Shown: positions 14,206-24,105, counted from the stretch's first letter. The stretch is 37,983 nucleotides of DNA from Clostridiales bacterium Firm_08 (GCA_001604045.1 LVAN01000016.1:1-37983); one strand, 5' to 3'. The notes: generated by a model from the letters alone, not told the origin. Numbers and translations: made by a program.

Positions 14206-16512
14206 TCAATTTTCTGCCAAAGCGGCGTTATTTTTCTTTTTCTTCATGAAAAGCGCGGTGATGACCGCACCGACAGCGACACCCGCGCCGCCGGAAAGCG
14301 CCAGCGCTCCGGCAGTGAAGATGGAGCCGGTTGTGCCTGCGGCGGTATCATCCGTTTGGAAATAGACGTACACGCTCTCGGCGTCGTTATTCCAGTCGTA
14401 CAGACTGCTGTTCAGGTTGAACGCCGCGTCGGTGCCGAACATATGGATACCGGTTTCATAACCAGCCGGGATCTGGGTATTATCGACAACGACTTTGAGA
14501 GAGGACGCCAGGATCGGGTCCATCACTTCATTTTTCACGGCATACAGCGCAAGCCACTGTCTGCCGACATCACCGTTCATATCAGAGCAGGTGCCGAGAA
14601 CGCCGTACATTTCATCTGCTTCCGTACGGTTGCATTCGACGGCTTTATAGTACGCCGACTGGTTTTTAAGCATTACTTTTTCACCTTTACTGTTGTAGCC
14701 GATAATATCCTTTTCATCGACCATATAATGAGGAATTGGCGAAAAGTCTACCTTATAGTATGCTTTCATTTCCTGCCAGGTAAGATAAGTGGTCACGCCG
14801 GCAAGGATGACGGCGGCAATGCCGAGACCTATGGTCAGCCCTTTACATAATTTTGTGGACGCCACAAGATCTTCCGCTTTGCTTCCGAATTTGAGATCAA
14901 GCGCTTCTTTTGTGACGCGTTGCTCCTGATGTCCGCTGAATTCCCAAAATCCATCGCTGAGTTGTATTTCCTTTGCACCCTGTGCATAATCGGGAAGTGC
15001 TTCAAGCTTCATATTTGTAGCATTTAACGCCTTTGCATTTTTAGCCCAGGCAACGGCGGAAACGGCAAACGCAGTTGTTGCAACACCTGTAACCGACATC
15101 AACGTAATGGTCCACGGGCTGAACATACTTTTTTCTTCCGTGTCTTGCAGAGCGCTGTTGCGGCGGGCGTCGGTGGTAAGCGCAACGCCGCCCTTTTCAT
15201 ATATACCGCGGTCAACGCCGTCGTAAATCGAAATGGTGTCCAAAAAGGCATATTCCGCATTTTCGTACGCCGCATTCGTCGTAATCGTCATAGAAAGCAG
15301 TTCTTTCAGCGATACAAATTCAAGTCCCGCTTTTTGACCGGGCGTGAGTGAAGCGATCATCGGATATAACTCTTCCGTTTCCACCTCATCTGCCGGGCGG
15401 TTGAAGAAATCAAGCAAAGTTCCGTCGTCATAATCCACGCTTTCAAGATACTCGTAAACATAAACAGTCTGAACAGCCGTCATAATATCGATATACTCGG
15501 TCATAAATGCAGAATATGCTTCTAAAAATTCGGCATATTCGTCCTCGTGGCCTTCAACCTGCTTATAATCTTTTACGGCGTTTTGCTTTTCCTCAAGTTC
15601 GTGCCTTAAAACTTCAAGATTACAGTTTTCTATCTTATCTGCGGCGTCTTCATAATCGCCGAAAGAAGTATACAGTGCGTTCCACTGATCAAGTACGCTT
15701 TGCGCATCGTCGTCAAAGTGTTTTGCAAGCTCCTTTTCGGCGTCTGTCGGAGTAAGTCCGGTCTGGTCGATCAAATCGTCGTAGGTAATATCGGCGAAAC
15801 GCTCGACCCATGTATCATCGGTGCTTGTATCGCACGCACGAACCAGCAGATTGGCTATAGTCAGCGTTGCCTTGCCGTTACACTGCGCCAAAATGGCAAC
15901 AAGGTCACCGATATTTTTCCTTTGCTCGGGCGTGAAAGCATGATTATAATCATATTCACCCATTTCGTATCTTGTTTCATTAAGGAACAAATCTCCGATT
16001 CCTTTGCCGGTATCGTCGTCAATAAACTTATTCAGCGTATTGAAAACATACCTTGCACGCCGACCGTTTTCGTGGTAGTCATCGTAGTTTTCACGGTACT
16101 CCTTGATCATAGCGACGAATTTATCCGCCAAAGGATTGATTTGTGATTTTACATACTCGTCAAAAAGGGCTTCGTATTCCGCAACATCGTAACCGCCCTT
16201 CATATTCATAAGAGCAAGGTCGGTGATGGCTTCGCTGCGGTTTTTGGTGGTTTTATATCCGAGATAAACCGCCTTTTCACCCTTTGAACCGAGTCCGCCG
16301 CCGGCGTCTTGGTTGAGATCAACAGGATTGTTGCCGTCTTTAAGCAGGGTGTAGCCTTCCGCCTCGGCAGCGGAATAATCACCCATAAAAATCTTTACTT
16401 CGCTGATGTAATCGGGTGAGTTTGCACCCGCCGCGAACACGCGCGCGGTCGGCAGTATTCCCATCAGTATCGCTAAGAATACCGTTAAAATGGATTGAGA
16501 TAAGCGTTTCAT
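14206..16512 (-). CDS. Large membrane-anchored surface protein, paralogue B
   Basis: A 768-aa paralogue of the next gene with the same order of parts: signal peptide (about 1-28), YLGYKTTKN...AITDLALM beta domain, acidic helical middle, two central hydrophobic segments (FSPWTITLMSVTGVATTAF and LTIGLGIAAVILAGVTTYL), second beta-rich domain and C-terminal membrane segment with Lys-rich tail. The main differences are a longer helical middle and a linker between the central hydrophobic segments. The ATG at 16512 overlaps the stop of the 1684-aa gene by 4 bp (ATGA) with AAAGGAG upstream, so translation is coupled. Two hydrophobic segments in the middle of an exported protein are unusual and could form a membrane hairpin or an inserted pore; that is inference. 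Confidence 0.82.
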   Translation of the reverse strand: MKRLSQSILTVFLAILMGILPTARVFAAGANSPDYISEVKIFMGDYSAAEAEGYTLLKDGNNPVDLNQDAGGGLGSKGEKAVYLGYKTTKNRSEAITDLALMNMKGGYDVAEYEALFDEYVKSQINPLADKFVAMIKEYRENYDDYHENGRRARYVFNTLNKFIDDDTGKGIGDLFLNETRYEMGEYDYNHAFTPEQRKNIGDLVAILAQCNGKATLTIANLLVRACDTSTDDTWVERFADITYDDLIDQTGLTPTDAEKELAKHFDDDAQSVLDQWNALYTSFGDYEDAADKIENCNLEVLRHELEEKQNAVKDYKQVEGHEDEYAEFLEAYSAFMTEYIDIMTAVQTVYVYEYLESVDYDDGTLLDFFNRPADEVETEELYPMIASLTPGQKAGLEFVSLKELLSMTITTNAAYENAEYAFLDTISIYDGVDRGIYEKGGVALTTDARRNSALQDTEEKSMFSPWTITLMSVTGVATTAFAVSAVAWAKNAKALNATNMKLEALPDYAQGAKEIQLSDGFWEFSGHQEQRVTKEALDLKFGSKAEDLVASTKLCKGLTIGLGIAAVILAGVTTYLTWQEMKAYYKVDFSPIPHYMVDEKDIIGYNSKGEKVMLKNQSAYYKAVECNRTEADEMYGVLGTCSDMNGDVGRQWLALYAVKNEVMDPILASSLKVVVDNTQIPAGYETGIHMFGTDAAFNLNSSLYDWNNDAESVYVYFQTDDTAAGTTGSIFTAGALALSGGAGVAVGAVITALFMKKKKNNAALAEN

Positions 16513-19500
16513 AGTAATTCTCCTTTGTTATTTTCTGCAGCCGCAACTACGGTTTTTTTCTTTTTCCTATAGATCAGCGCGACGATTGCAGCGACGAGCG
16601 CAAGTACCGGAACGCCCACCAAAGCGATCGTACCGCCCGTAAAGCCCGAGCCCGAAGCGCCCGCGGTGTTGATATATCCGCTTCCGACGGTCACGTTTTT
16701 CTGTACAAAACCGCCGGTGATCTCACCGGCAGGCTTTACGCTGCCGTCTGAGCGTTGTGTGAACATGGTAATCCGGTTATCGTAGGCGTAGTGCGCCGTA
16801 CTGCTTTCCACTTTGAATGCCACGGTTCCTTCGTTGAGGTCCGCCGCCCTGCTGCCGTCGGCAAGCACAACATATTCCCATGGTTTTATGGTGTTTTGCG
16901 TATCATCCATCGTGCCGGCAAGGGAAGTGTTGTACGGTACCCGGTCATACTGCGCCAGCGCAAACTGCGTCAGGTATCCTGTGAAAACGTTTTGCGGCAG
17001 AAGGGTCGATTTTCCGTTATTGGTATTGTAACGGTTTGAATACCACGGACTTGCAAAATACATATACAGTTTGTGACCCATCCCGCCGGTCAGATCCGTT
17101 TCGCCGACCGGGTAATAATAAATATTGTTTCTTACTATACCGTCAGCGTGATAGGGCTCGTCGTTTGTGATGATGACGTCGTAGATAGCTTCCTTCAGCT
17201 GTGTTTGCAGTTCCTTTTGCTTTTTGGATTCTGTGCTTTTCTTGTTGATCTCATCCCAATCGAGTCGCCCTCGGCGGAAACCGATATAAACGCTGTGCCC
17301 CACAACGCCGGTGTTGGCATCCATATCCAGATATTCAAGACAGCCGTGCGAGAGCAAATCACATTGTGCGGCGCGGGAGGTATTGCCTTTCCCGATGTAG
17401 ATCTTATTAAAGAAGTCGCTTCCCGGATCGCGCTCGTATTTCATATGGATGAAGTTGGTCTGCTCGGGATTGCCGTAGGGCTGACTGCTGTCTTTGTCGG
17501 CGCAGACGTTGGTGGCGTATCCGGAAACGATCGGGATATTATCGATCGCGATCTCTTCGATCGGCTCGCCCGGAAACGCACCTTTGCTGTAAGAATAATA
17601 AAGGAAGTATTTTACGCCTTTCATCACGATCGGCGTGGAAACGGCGGCGCAGGTATACTGGACGCTGTCAACTTCCAAAACGCTCGGCGCCGTGGTGTCG
17701 TCAAGTCTGTAAAGCAATACGCCGGTGATCGGCTTTTGCTTATTGCTCTCGCCGTCAGCGCTTGCCACACCCGCGTCGGTGCGGCTCACGCCGATATACG
17801 CCGCCGGCTTGTTTTCAGGCGCCTCGTTGTTGGCTTTGCCGTCTTCCTGACGATTGTACCACGCGTCGTTCTGGTTATCGGTCGCTATGTTAAATACTAC
17901 TACCTCGTCCGAGCAGGCGCCGGTTGCCGACGACAGCGCCGTTCCCTCGACAATGGCGTCCACCGCTTTCAGTTCGTTGTCGGTCGCTTTCGGGTTTGAG
18001 GTCTTATACTGTTCTCTTGAAAAAGCGCCGATGGAAAGACTTGAAATATAACGGCGTTTCGAAAGCTTTGCACCGCTTAAGTAAATGTAGAATTCATTTC
18101 CCTTGGCTCTGAAATCGCCGTCGTAATAGTAATCTGGGGTGCTCAAATTAAACGGTTTTAAGCTTCTGGGATTTTTCATATCGGTAACGCCGTGAAAAGC
18201 GCCCTGCGGTGTGTTGCCGGCAAGCGTTTTTTCACCGGAAAGAGTAACGAAAATTCTGCCGTCGGCCCCGTCCGCCACATAAGATTTCGTGCTGAACACA
18301 ACATCGTCCAGCGTCAGAGGCCTTTGTCCCGCAGCGTAGCCCGTAACGTACAGCCCGGTCGGCAAAAACTGGATCTTATTGTACCCGCATTTCACATTTT
18401 CGGGCATCGTTTGTGTGTAGCCGTCATCGTAAATGCATTTTTCAAAGTTATAGATGCCAAGTCCCGAGCCGAACGCGTTGACATAGTTGTTGCTCGGCCT
18501 TATAAACCTTGCATTGCCGAGCCCGAAGCACTGCTGATACAGGCAGGTCGCCGCAACGTAATTTTGCGAAACGCCGCTGTCGTTCACCTTGGTCATCGTA
18601 TAGTTCAGATTGAGTGAATAATTATCTCCCTGGTATGCTTCTATATTGTAAAGCGCTCTCTTTGGTGAATATGACCAATTATAGCAAAGATATGATTGCA
18701 TATTGTTCCAGCAAACATATTTTGCAACAGAAAGCGACTCTAAAAGATTTGTGCCGCAAATACCTGTGCGGTACTCTTTTGCAACATAATTATCTCTGAA
18801 CTTCTCACAGTATTCTTCATCATCGCTGTGAGTCCACGAATTATCGAACGTATTGTACCCTCCGATTAAAAAGAGTCCCGAAAGGTATCTCGTACCCGAA
18901 GTGTACATCTTATCGGACTGCGTGTACAAATGCACGTAGCGGTGGTTGTTCAGCACTTCGGATTCGTCGTCTGCCCCTTTGTAACCCGAAACGGTGGTAA
19001 TAGCCCTTTCGTTAAGCCACGAAATCTCCGTCGGATCGGCGTAATCGTCATTGATCAGCGCCGTGTTGAAATCGTAAGGCATGCCGCTGAACACGCTGAC
19101 CGGCTCCCAGCCGTTTTGAATCTGCGAAGCGTCGGTGACGGCGTGCAGTCCGTCCGCTAAAATCGGCTCGCCCGCGCTTTTGTCCGTGGTGAAATACAGG
19201 CAGTCCGCCTGCGGCTTGGTCTTCTCGTCACCGTATTCGACGTACGCTCCCAGCATCTCGATACGCGAATACTGGATCGAGCCGAACAGAATATGATCGG
19301 TCGATTGCGATACGCCGACGTAGGGCGCTACGCGCAGATCGGTGATCGCCTTGGTCCGGTCGGTCGTCATTTTATAGCCGAGGTAGGTCGCCTGTTCACA
19401 GTCGGGAGACAGATTGTAGTCATACACATAGTATTTTCCCGAACGCCGCGTGATCTTCGCCTTTGCTTCCGCCGGATTCTTGCCTGTGCAGACGATCACG

Positions 19501-21563
19501 TCGGCGAGATAATTCTGTTCTTCGGTCGTCTCTGTTCCCGAAGGCTGTGCAGGCGTTGGCGTTACGTTCTGCTCGGTGATGGACTGCTCGGTGCGATAGT
19601 AAACGTAAATGCCGTTCACCGTGTTTTTCTTGCAATAGGCGTTGAAGTCGCCCGCGCTTCTCTCACCGAAGAACTTCACGCAATCAAAGCCGCTCGGCGC
19701 CGGCTCATTGCCGCTGATGGAGCGGAAAATGGCACCGTTAGCGTCGGCGCAGAGAGGACTGCCCGCGTTCACGTCAGTCGTGGCAGCCACAAGGCACCAG
19801 TAAACCTGGCTGCCGCAGTTGATATCGGAGACTGTGCCATGTTGATTGCGTACGCTCTTATACTTGATATCGAACGTCTCATTGGCTTTTTCCTGTGCGT
19901 CAAAGATCACATCCGGTTTTTCGGATTGCTTATCGATATGGACCTTGTCGCCCATAATATATTCTTTTGCCCAGATGGCAACGGTTGCCGTAATGGTAGC
20001 GACCATAACAATCAGACCGATATAGGGTAAGCAAGCGCTCAAAAACTGTACGGCGGCAAGCATCCAGACGCACATCGTATTCAACGCCGCCACGGCTATA
20101 CAGGTTGCCGCCATCATATGCGTCACGACAGCCGCCATGGACAAAACGAACACGGCAACGGGAACCACGACAAACAGGGCGCCCATCGCCAGATTGACGA
20201 TATTTTCGATCTCGGCGATCGTTTCCTTTTTCTTTTCCCATTCCGATTTTCTGCCCAGCGCGTTTTCGGCGGTGGATTTGCGCACGGCGTCGGAAGTAAA
20301 GGCTATTGTCGAATTTTCGAGGTCGCCGTCACAGTTTTCCCATATATCAAAGGCTTGTTCACCTGTAAGCTTTCCGATTTTATCTTTGGCGTTATCGACC
20401 GCATTCCCGTAATCACTGTTACGCTCGTTATCTGCAAGATTTAATACAGCTGATACGAAGCCGCCTGTATTTGTAATAGCCGCCTGGCATTTCCCCATCG
20501 CCTCAACTACAGGATAGAGCTGTGTCAGATCGACATTGTCAGAATTCATTTTGCCCAAAGTGACAAACCAGTCGCCGAGTTTTTCTCCGCTTTCAAACGC
20601 GTAAGCGTTGAGCATTTCGTAAGCCGCAAGATAGAGAAAATCCGCGTCCTCACGCTCTACGTTTTCCATCTGACCGACGGCTTCTTCAATAGTGTCGCCT
20701 TTGGGAATTTCATTTCCTTGAGGCTCGCGAGCCTTGGCGTCTTCATAGTATGTAGTGAAGGTCTGGATCGATTTAAACAGATCGCGCGCCACATCATTAT
20801 ATTCCTTGTGTAAAGCGTTCAGTTCGTCGGTGGACAGATCTTCGCCTGCAAGTTTATTCCACAAATCACTTTTCACGGTAAACTGCGCCCAGTTGGTCGT
20901 GACGACCGCTCCGCTTGCGTCGAGGTCGTTGTTATAGGGCGCGATACCGTTTGCCAAAAATCCGTGAACGGCGTTGAGCGTGCCGGTCGTGGACTTCATG
21001 ATCATCTTTGTGAAGAACTGTACGTCGGTCTTACCGGCCAGGATGTAGTCGCCGAGTTTCGTTTTGTTTGTGTCGCCCACGTGGAACAGATTGAGTCCTT
21101 TGTACGCGTCCAGCGCTTTCGGACTGCCGGCTTTATAATTGGCGGCAAAAAGGGCGGCGGCGCTTTGCAAAATCTGCGCCGTTCCCGCCTTCTGAGAGGC
21201 GAGATAGTTCATCATATCTTCGTAATTATAGATCGTATAGCCGGTATCCATTGCCATCAACCGGATATCGGTGATCGCCATATCCTTATTAGTGGTGACT
21301 TTGTAGCCGAGATAGGCGCACTCGTCCGTACTTGTGCCTTGATTAAGGTTTATACCTGAAAAAACATACCCCCGGCTTTCAAACCACTGTTTTGCCTTTT
21401 CGGCGGAGCCGCCTTCATCTTCGCACTCGTAGATCTTGATATCTTCCACGTAAATCTTGTTATCCGCCGCGCTTGCGATCATCGGATAAACAACGTGAAG
21501 CAGCATACAAACCGTCAGAATAACGCTGATCAGCGAATAATAGGGTCTGTTATTCTCCGTCAT
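16509..21563 (-). CDS. Giant multi-domain surface protein (1684 aa)
   Basis: A signal or anchor segment lies at about residues 8-34 (ISVILTVCMLLHVVYPMIAS). The first module has the same AYLGYKVTTN...AITDIRLM signature as the two paralogues, followed by a helical region and a hydrophobic block of about 80 residues near 480-560. Then come several beta-rich modules: a second TYLGYKMTTDRTKAITDL unit, a GEPILADGLHAVTD unit matching a segment of the paralogues (DPILASSLKVVVD), and later YIGVSRTD..., VYIGFRRG and LYMYFASPW units. A Gly-rich stretch and a C-terminal membrane segment with KKKK tail end it. I choose the ATG at 21563, with GGGAGG about 11 bases upstream inside the preceding gene; the frame is open to 21632. 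There is no LPXTG. The repeated Y-L-x-Y...ITDL pattern recalls beta-prism repeats such as MABP domains, but this is only resemblance. Confidence 0.82.
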   Translation of the reverse strand: MTENNRPYYSLISVILTVCMLLHVVYPMIASAADNKIYVEDIKIYECEDEGGSAEKAKQWFESRGYVFSGINLNQGTSTDECAYLGYKVTTNKDMAITDIRLMAMDTGYTIYNYEDMMNYLASQKAGTAQILQSAAALFAANYKAGSPKALDAYKGLNLFHVGDTNKTKLGDYILAGKTDVQFFTKMIMKSTTGTLNAVHGFLANGIAPYNNDLDASGAVVTTNWAQFTVKSDLWNKLAGEDLSTDELNALHKEYNDVARDLFKSIQTFTTYYEDAKAREPQGNEIPKGDTIEEAVGQMENVEREDADFLYLAAYEMLNAYAFESGEKLGDWFVTLGKMNSDNVDLTQLYPVVEAMGKCQAAITNTGGFVSAVLNLADNERNSDYGNAVDNAKDKIGKLTGEQAFDIWENCDGDLENSTIAFTSDAVRKSTAENALGRKSEWEKKKETIAEIENIVNLAMGALFVVVPVAVFVLSMAAVVTHMMAATCIAVAALNTMCVWMLAAVQFLSACLPYIGLIVMVATITATVAIWAKEYIMGDKVHIDKQSEKPDVIFDAQEKANETFDIKYKSVRNQHGTVSDINCGSQVYWCLVAATTDVNAGSPLCADANGAIFRSISGNEPAPSGFDCVKFFGERSAGDFNAYCKKNTVNGIYVYYRTEQSITEQNVTPTPAQPSGTETTEEQNYLADVIVCTGKNPAEAKAKITRRSGKYYVYDYNLSPDCEQATYLGYKMTTDRTKAITDLRVAPYVGVSQSTDHILFGSIQYSRIEMLGAYVEYGDEKTKPQADCLYFTTDKSAGEPILADGLHAVTDASQIQNGWEPVSVFSGMPYDFNTALINDDYADPTEISWLNERAITTVSGYKGADDESEVLNNHRYVHLYTQSDKMYTSGTRYLSGLFLIGGYNTFDNSWTHSDDEEYCEKFRDNYVAKEYRTGICGTNLLESLSVAKYVCWNNMQSYLCYNWSYSPKRALYNIEAYQGDNYSLNLNYTMTKVNDSGVSQNYVAATCLYQQCFGLGNARFIRPSNNYVNAFGSGLGIYNFEKCIYDDGYTQTMPENVKCGYNKIQFLPTGLYVTGYAAGQRPLTLDDVVFSTKSYVADGADGRIFVTLSGEKTLAGNTPQGAFHGVTDMKNPRSLKPFNLSTPDYYYDGDFRAKGNEFYIYLSGAKLSKRRYISSLSIGAFSREQYKTSNPKATDNELKAVDAIVEGTALSSATGACSDEVVVFNIATDNQNDAWYNRQEDGKANNEAPENKPAAYIGVSRTDAGVASADGESNKQKPITGVLLYRLDDTTAPSVLEVDSVQYTCAAVSTPIVMKGVKYFLYYSYSKGAFPGEPIEEIAIDNIPIVSGYATNVCADKDSSQPYGNPEQTNFIHMKYERDPGSDFFNKIYIGKGNTSRAAQCDLLSHGCLEYLDMDANTGVVGHSVYIGFRRGRLDWDEINKKSTESKKQKELQTQLKEAIYDVIITNDEPYHADGIVRNNIYYYPVGETDLTGGMGHKLYMYFASPWYSNRYNTNNGKSTLLPQNVFTGYLTQFALAQYDRVPYNTSLAGTMDDTQNTIKPWEYVVLADGSRAADLNEGTVAFKVESSTAHYAYDNRITMFTQRSDGSVKPAGEITGGFVQKNVTVGSGYINTAGASGSGFTGGTIALVGVPVLALVAAIVALIYRKKKKTVVAAAENNKGELL

Positions 21564-24000
21564 TGTCTTTGGCGCCTCCCTTCGGCTTTTTTCTTTTGTA
21601 AAGGATCGCGGCAGCCGCCGCAAGAAATGCAACGCATATTAAAGTTATTATCACTATGAGGGAACCTTTGGTGAAAACCGAGGCGGTCACAAGCGGCGCT
21701 TCCACCGTTTCTCTGCCCTCAAAGGAAAGACTTCCGGTTTCGGGATGGAAATAACGCAGCTGATAACTGTCCACATTTCGAAGCGTTTCGACCTTGCCGC
21801 TTGCCAAAGTGCTGAAGACGACGTTTGATCCCTCGTATAATCCGGCGCAGTATATGTAATTGTGCGTTGCGCCGTAGTTTTCCAAAACGATGTTCGACCT
21901 GTTTGCCGTGCCTGATTTATTGTTTGCAACAACCGTCAAGCCTTTTACGCTGATATCGTAACCGTATCGTCCCGCGTTGTGAGAAACGTAAACGGAGCCT
22001 TTGTCGCCCGCGTTGTTGCCCGTGATCGTGTCGGTGACGAAAACGACGTCTTCTCTGTCAACAAATACCGCCGAGCCTTCATCGTCCGCTTTGTTGTTCC
22101 TCATCGTGCATTCGCGGATCATCACGGGTTCATCTTTTTTGACGTCTGCGACCCTTAGGCCGTTTTTAACGGTGTATATCGCCCCACCGTCGTCGTGTGC
22201 GGTGTTGGAAGTGAACGTGCATTTATCAAAGTACCCGCCCTCGGAAGAACTGAAATACACCGCGCCGCCGTCATCCTTGCAGGTGTTATTGTCAAAGGTA
22301 CAGGCGCTGATGATGAATACTCCGTTGTTGCCGCCGAAATAATATATTCCGCCGCCGTAGTCTTCCGAGGAGCAGGTCGTCACTTCCACGTTTTCCAGCT
22401 CCAGACGGCTCACGTTTTTGGCGTAGATACCGCCTCCGTTTGCGTCGTCGGAAGAATCCATCGTATGGCAGTAGTGGATCCTGCAGTTTTTAAGCACGAT
22501 GAGCTTCGCGCCCTCCTTGGCGCAGATCCCGCCGCCGTGAAAATCCGTACGGCAGTCGTATATCGTGCCGCCGTTCATATACAGATTGGCGTCTTTTTCG
22601 ACCGTGATCCCGCCGCCTCCGTTTGAATTGGCGCCGCCCATAATGATACCGCCCCGGATGTTCCCCCAGCCGCTTCTGACGTTCGGATTACTGTCGTTGA
22701 TCGTTAAGCTTCCGCCCTCCTTTACAAGGAACACGCCGCCGTTATCGATCTTTTTGCCGTTTCTCGTGCGGCAAACGTTATGGCCGTTCAGATCAACGAC
22801 AAGGTACGCGTTTGACGGAACGGTTATCTGACCGTCAAAGGTATAATCGGAGCCGAGCGTCAGTTCAACTCTGTAACCGATGACAGCGGAAGTCATATAC
22901 TTGACGATCAGATTCATAAACGCCTGCGAGGGGTTGTCAAATTCCTGCCGTATCAGAAGCTCGGACGCTTTTCTTTGGCTTCTGTTGGCGCTTTTATAGA
23001 TTTCAAGCAGCGTTTTACCGCTGTATTTAATCATAACTTCGCCGCCGTTTTCTTTGGTATTGCTCATACGAACAACGCCGCTCTTGTCGGTGGGCTTGAA
23101 AAACTCGTTCGGGTCCTCGGTTTGATATGTAAAATATCCCGAAGTGATTATATTATCGTAAGCTTCGGTTTTGATCCCGGTCACAGCGGTTTTTCTCAGT
23201 TTTCCGGTGAGTTTCAGGACCTTGCCGTACAGCAGATAAATATCCTCGTCGTTTTCGTTGCCGGAAATATTTGGCGCATCCTGTATTTGAATATCTCTTT
23301 CGGTGTAAATTCCGCTGCCGGAAACAGTAGCCGTGTTGTTTTTGATCGTTACGTTTGTATCATAAGTTTTCAGTTGGGAGAGGACAGTGACGGAATACGA
23401 ACCTTTTTGAATTACAACGGTGCCGTCGCTGTTAAAAACTCCGCCGCCGTTGCGCGCCTCGTTATAGGCGATAACGCCGCCTTTAAGCGTAAGAGTGGCT
23501 TTTGAGCCGTTATAACTGCCGTTATAGATCCCTCCACCGCCGCCATAGGTATTATGAAGCGCCTTGTTCCCGCTGATGGTGCCGCCCTCAACGGTCAGCG
23601 TGCCGTGGTTGCAAATGCCGCCGCCGTTCCACGATGCGCCGCCGGTGATGACGCCACTGTTGTTGTTGGAGGAATCCTTCAACGTCAATACGGCACCCGG
23701 CTCCACGCGGATAACACTGCCCAGATCTCTGCATTCGGTCAGCCCTCTGTTCAGTGTAAAACCGCTTAAGTCAAGCGTCACCTCTTTGCCTGTCGGGATA
23801 CGCAGGACGTCCGTCAGCATAATATCCTTGTTTAATTTAACCGTGCCGCCGGCATTCACTTTTTTGATCAAGGCTGCCTCCGTCGTCACACTCGCTACCG
23901 AGTTGGCGGCAAACGCCGTCAAAGCCATAAACGGCATCATAGCGGCGGCAATGATGAACGACAGCAAAACCGGTATGATTTTTATGATGTTTTTTCTCAT
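21550..24000 (-). CDS. Right-handed beta-helix surface protein (816 aa)
   Basis: A signal peptide (1-31, ending ALTAFA) precedes a long array of short Gly-rich coils typical of parallel beta-helix, polymorphic-outer-membrane or pectate-lyase-like proteins: GGGIYNGS, GGGVFNSDG, GGGICAKEG, GGGIYAKN, GGGIYYFGG, GGAVYFSSS, GGAIYTVKNG. Two helix blocks (about 80-260 and 400-740) are separated by a helical segment near 330-370. A C-terminal membrane segment (about 785-805) with a KRKK tail anchors it. No catalytic residues of polysaccharide lyases stand out, so a structural or ligand-binding surface role is more likely than an enzyme. It is the first gene after the operon promoter; AGGGG precedes the ATG, and its end overlaps the start of the 1684-aa gene. 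Confidence 0.85.
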   Translation of the reverse strand: MRKNIIKIIPVLLSFIIAAAMMPFMALTAFAANSVASVTTEAALIKKVNAGGTVKLNKDIMLTDVLRIPTGKEVTLDLSGFTLNRGLTECRDLGSVIRVEPGAVLTLKDSSNNNSGVITGGASWNGGGICNHGTLTVEGGTISGNKALHNTYGGGGGIYNGSYNGSKATLTLKGGVIAYNEARNGGGVFNSDGTVVIQKGSYSVTVLSQLKTYDTNVTIKNNTATVSGSGIYTERDIQIQDAPNISGNENDEDIYLLYGKVLKLTGKLRKTAVTGIKTEAYDNIITSGYFTYQTEDPNEFFKPTDKSGVVRMSNTKENGGEVMIKYSGKTLLEIYKSANRSQRKASELLIRQEFDNPSQAFMNLIVKYMTSAVIGYRVELTLGSDYTFDGQITVPSNAYLVVDLNGHNVCRTRNGKKIDNGGVFLVKEGGSLTINDSNPNVRSGWGNIRGGIIMGGANSNGGGGITVEKDANLYMNGGTIYDCRTDFHGGGICAKEGAKLIVLKNCRIHYCHTMDSSDDANGGGIYAKNVSRLELENVEVTTCSSEDYGGGIYYFGGNNGVFIISACTFDNNTCKDDGGAVYFSSSEGGYFDKCTFTSNTAHDDGGAIYTVKNGLRVADVKKDEPVMIRECTMRNNKADDEGSAVFVDREDVVFVTDTITGNNAGDKGSVYVSHNAGRYGYDISVKGLTVVANNKSGTANRSNIVLENYGATHNYIYCAGLYEGSNVVFSTLASGKVETLRNVDSYQLRYFHPETGSLSFEGRETVEAPLVTASVFTKGSLIVIITLICVAFLAAAAAILYKRKKPKGGAKDNDGE

Positions 24001-24035
24001 AACAACCCCTGATTTCGATAATGATCCTGTTTTTC

Positions 24036-24065
24036 ATTATAAGTGTAACACACAAGGCGTGACAA
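24036..24065 (-). promoter_or_regulatory. Promoter of the surface-protein operon
   Basis: On the minus strand TTGTCA (24060-24065), an 18-bp spacer and TATAAT (24036-24041), giving a leader of about 28 nt to the beta-helix gene. The -35 overlaps the downstream copy of a GTCACGC direct repeat. Confidence 0.7.
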
Positions 24066-24074
24066 AAGCGTGAC
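24057..24074 (-). promoter_or_regulatory. Direct heptamer repeat, candidate SARP-type regulator site
   Basis: GTCACGC occurs twice on the minus strand (24068-24074 and 24057-24063) with 4 bp between, a period of 11 bp. SARP/OmpR-type winged-helix regulators are known to bind heptamers at this spacing over the -35 region. A regulator with such a domain is encoded about 560 bp upstream, so it is the obvious candidate ligand. Confidence 0.6.
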
Positions 24075-24105
24075 AAAAACGGAAGAAGGACTACTCTTTC
24101 TTCCG
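24075..24105 (-). terminator. Terminator between the regulatory genes and the surface operon
   Basis: An 8-bp stem (CGGAAGAA at 24080-24087 with 24098-24105) is followed on the minus strand by five T (24075-24079). It lies just after the 155-aa gene and before the surface operon promoter, so the two transcription units are separate. Confidence 0.7.

Noticed and set aside
17073-17999. Long plus-strand open frame of about 308 codons opposite the 1684-aa gene
   Set aside because: It is antisense to a well-supported gene with signal peptide, coupled starts and repeated domains. It has no ribosome binding site and a composition typical of the reverse of G+C-biased codons.
19293-20030. Plus-strand open frame of about 245 codons opposite the 1684-aa gene
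   Set aside because: Antisense shadow: Arg- and Val-rich, no start signal, no recognisable motif.
11931-24000. Sortase-anchored (LPXTG) cell-wall proteins
   Set aside because: The C-termini have a membrane segment and basic tail but no LPXTG or similar sorting motif, and there is no sortase gene nearby.
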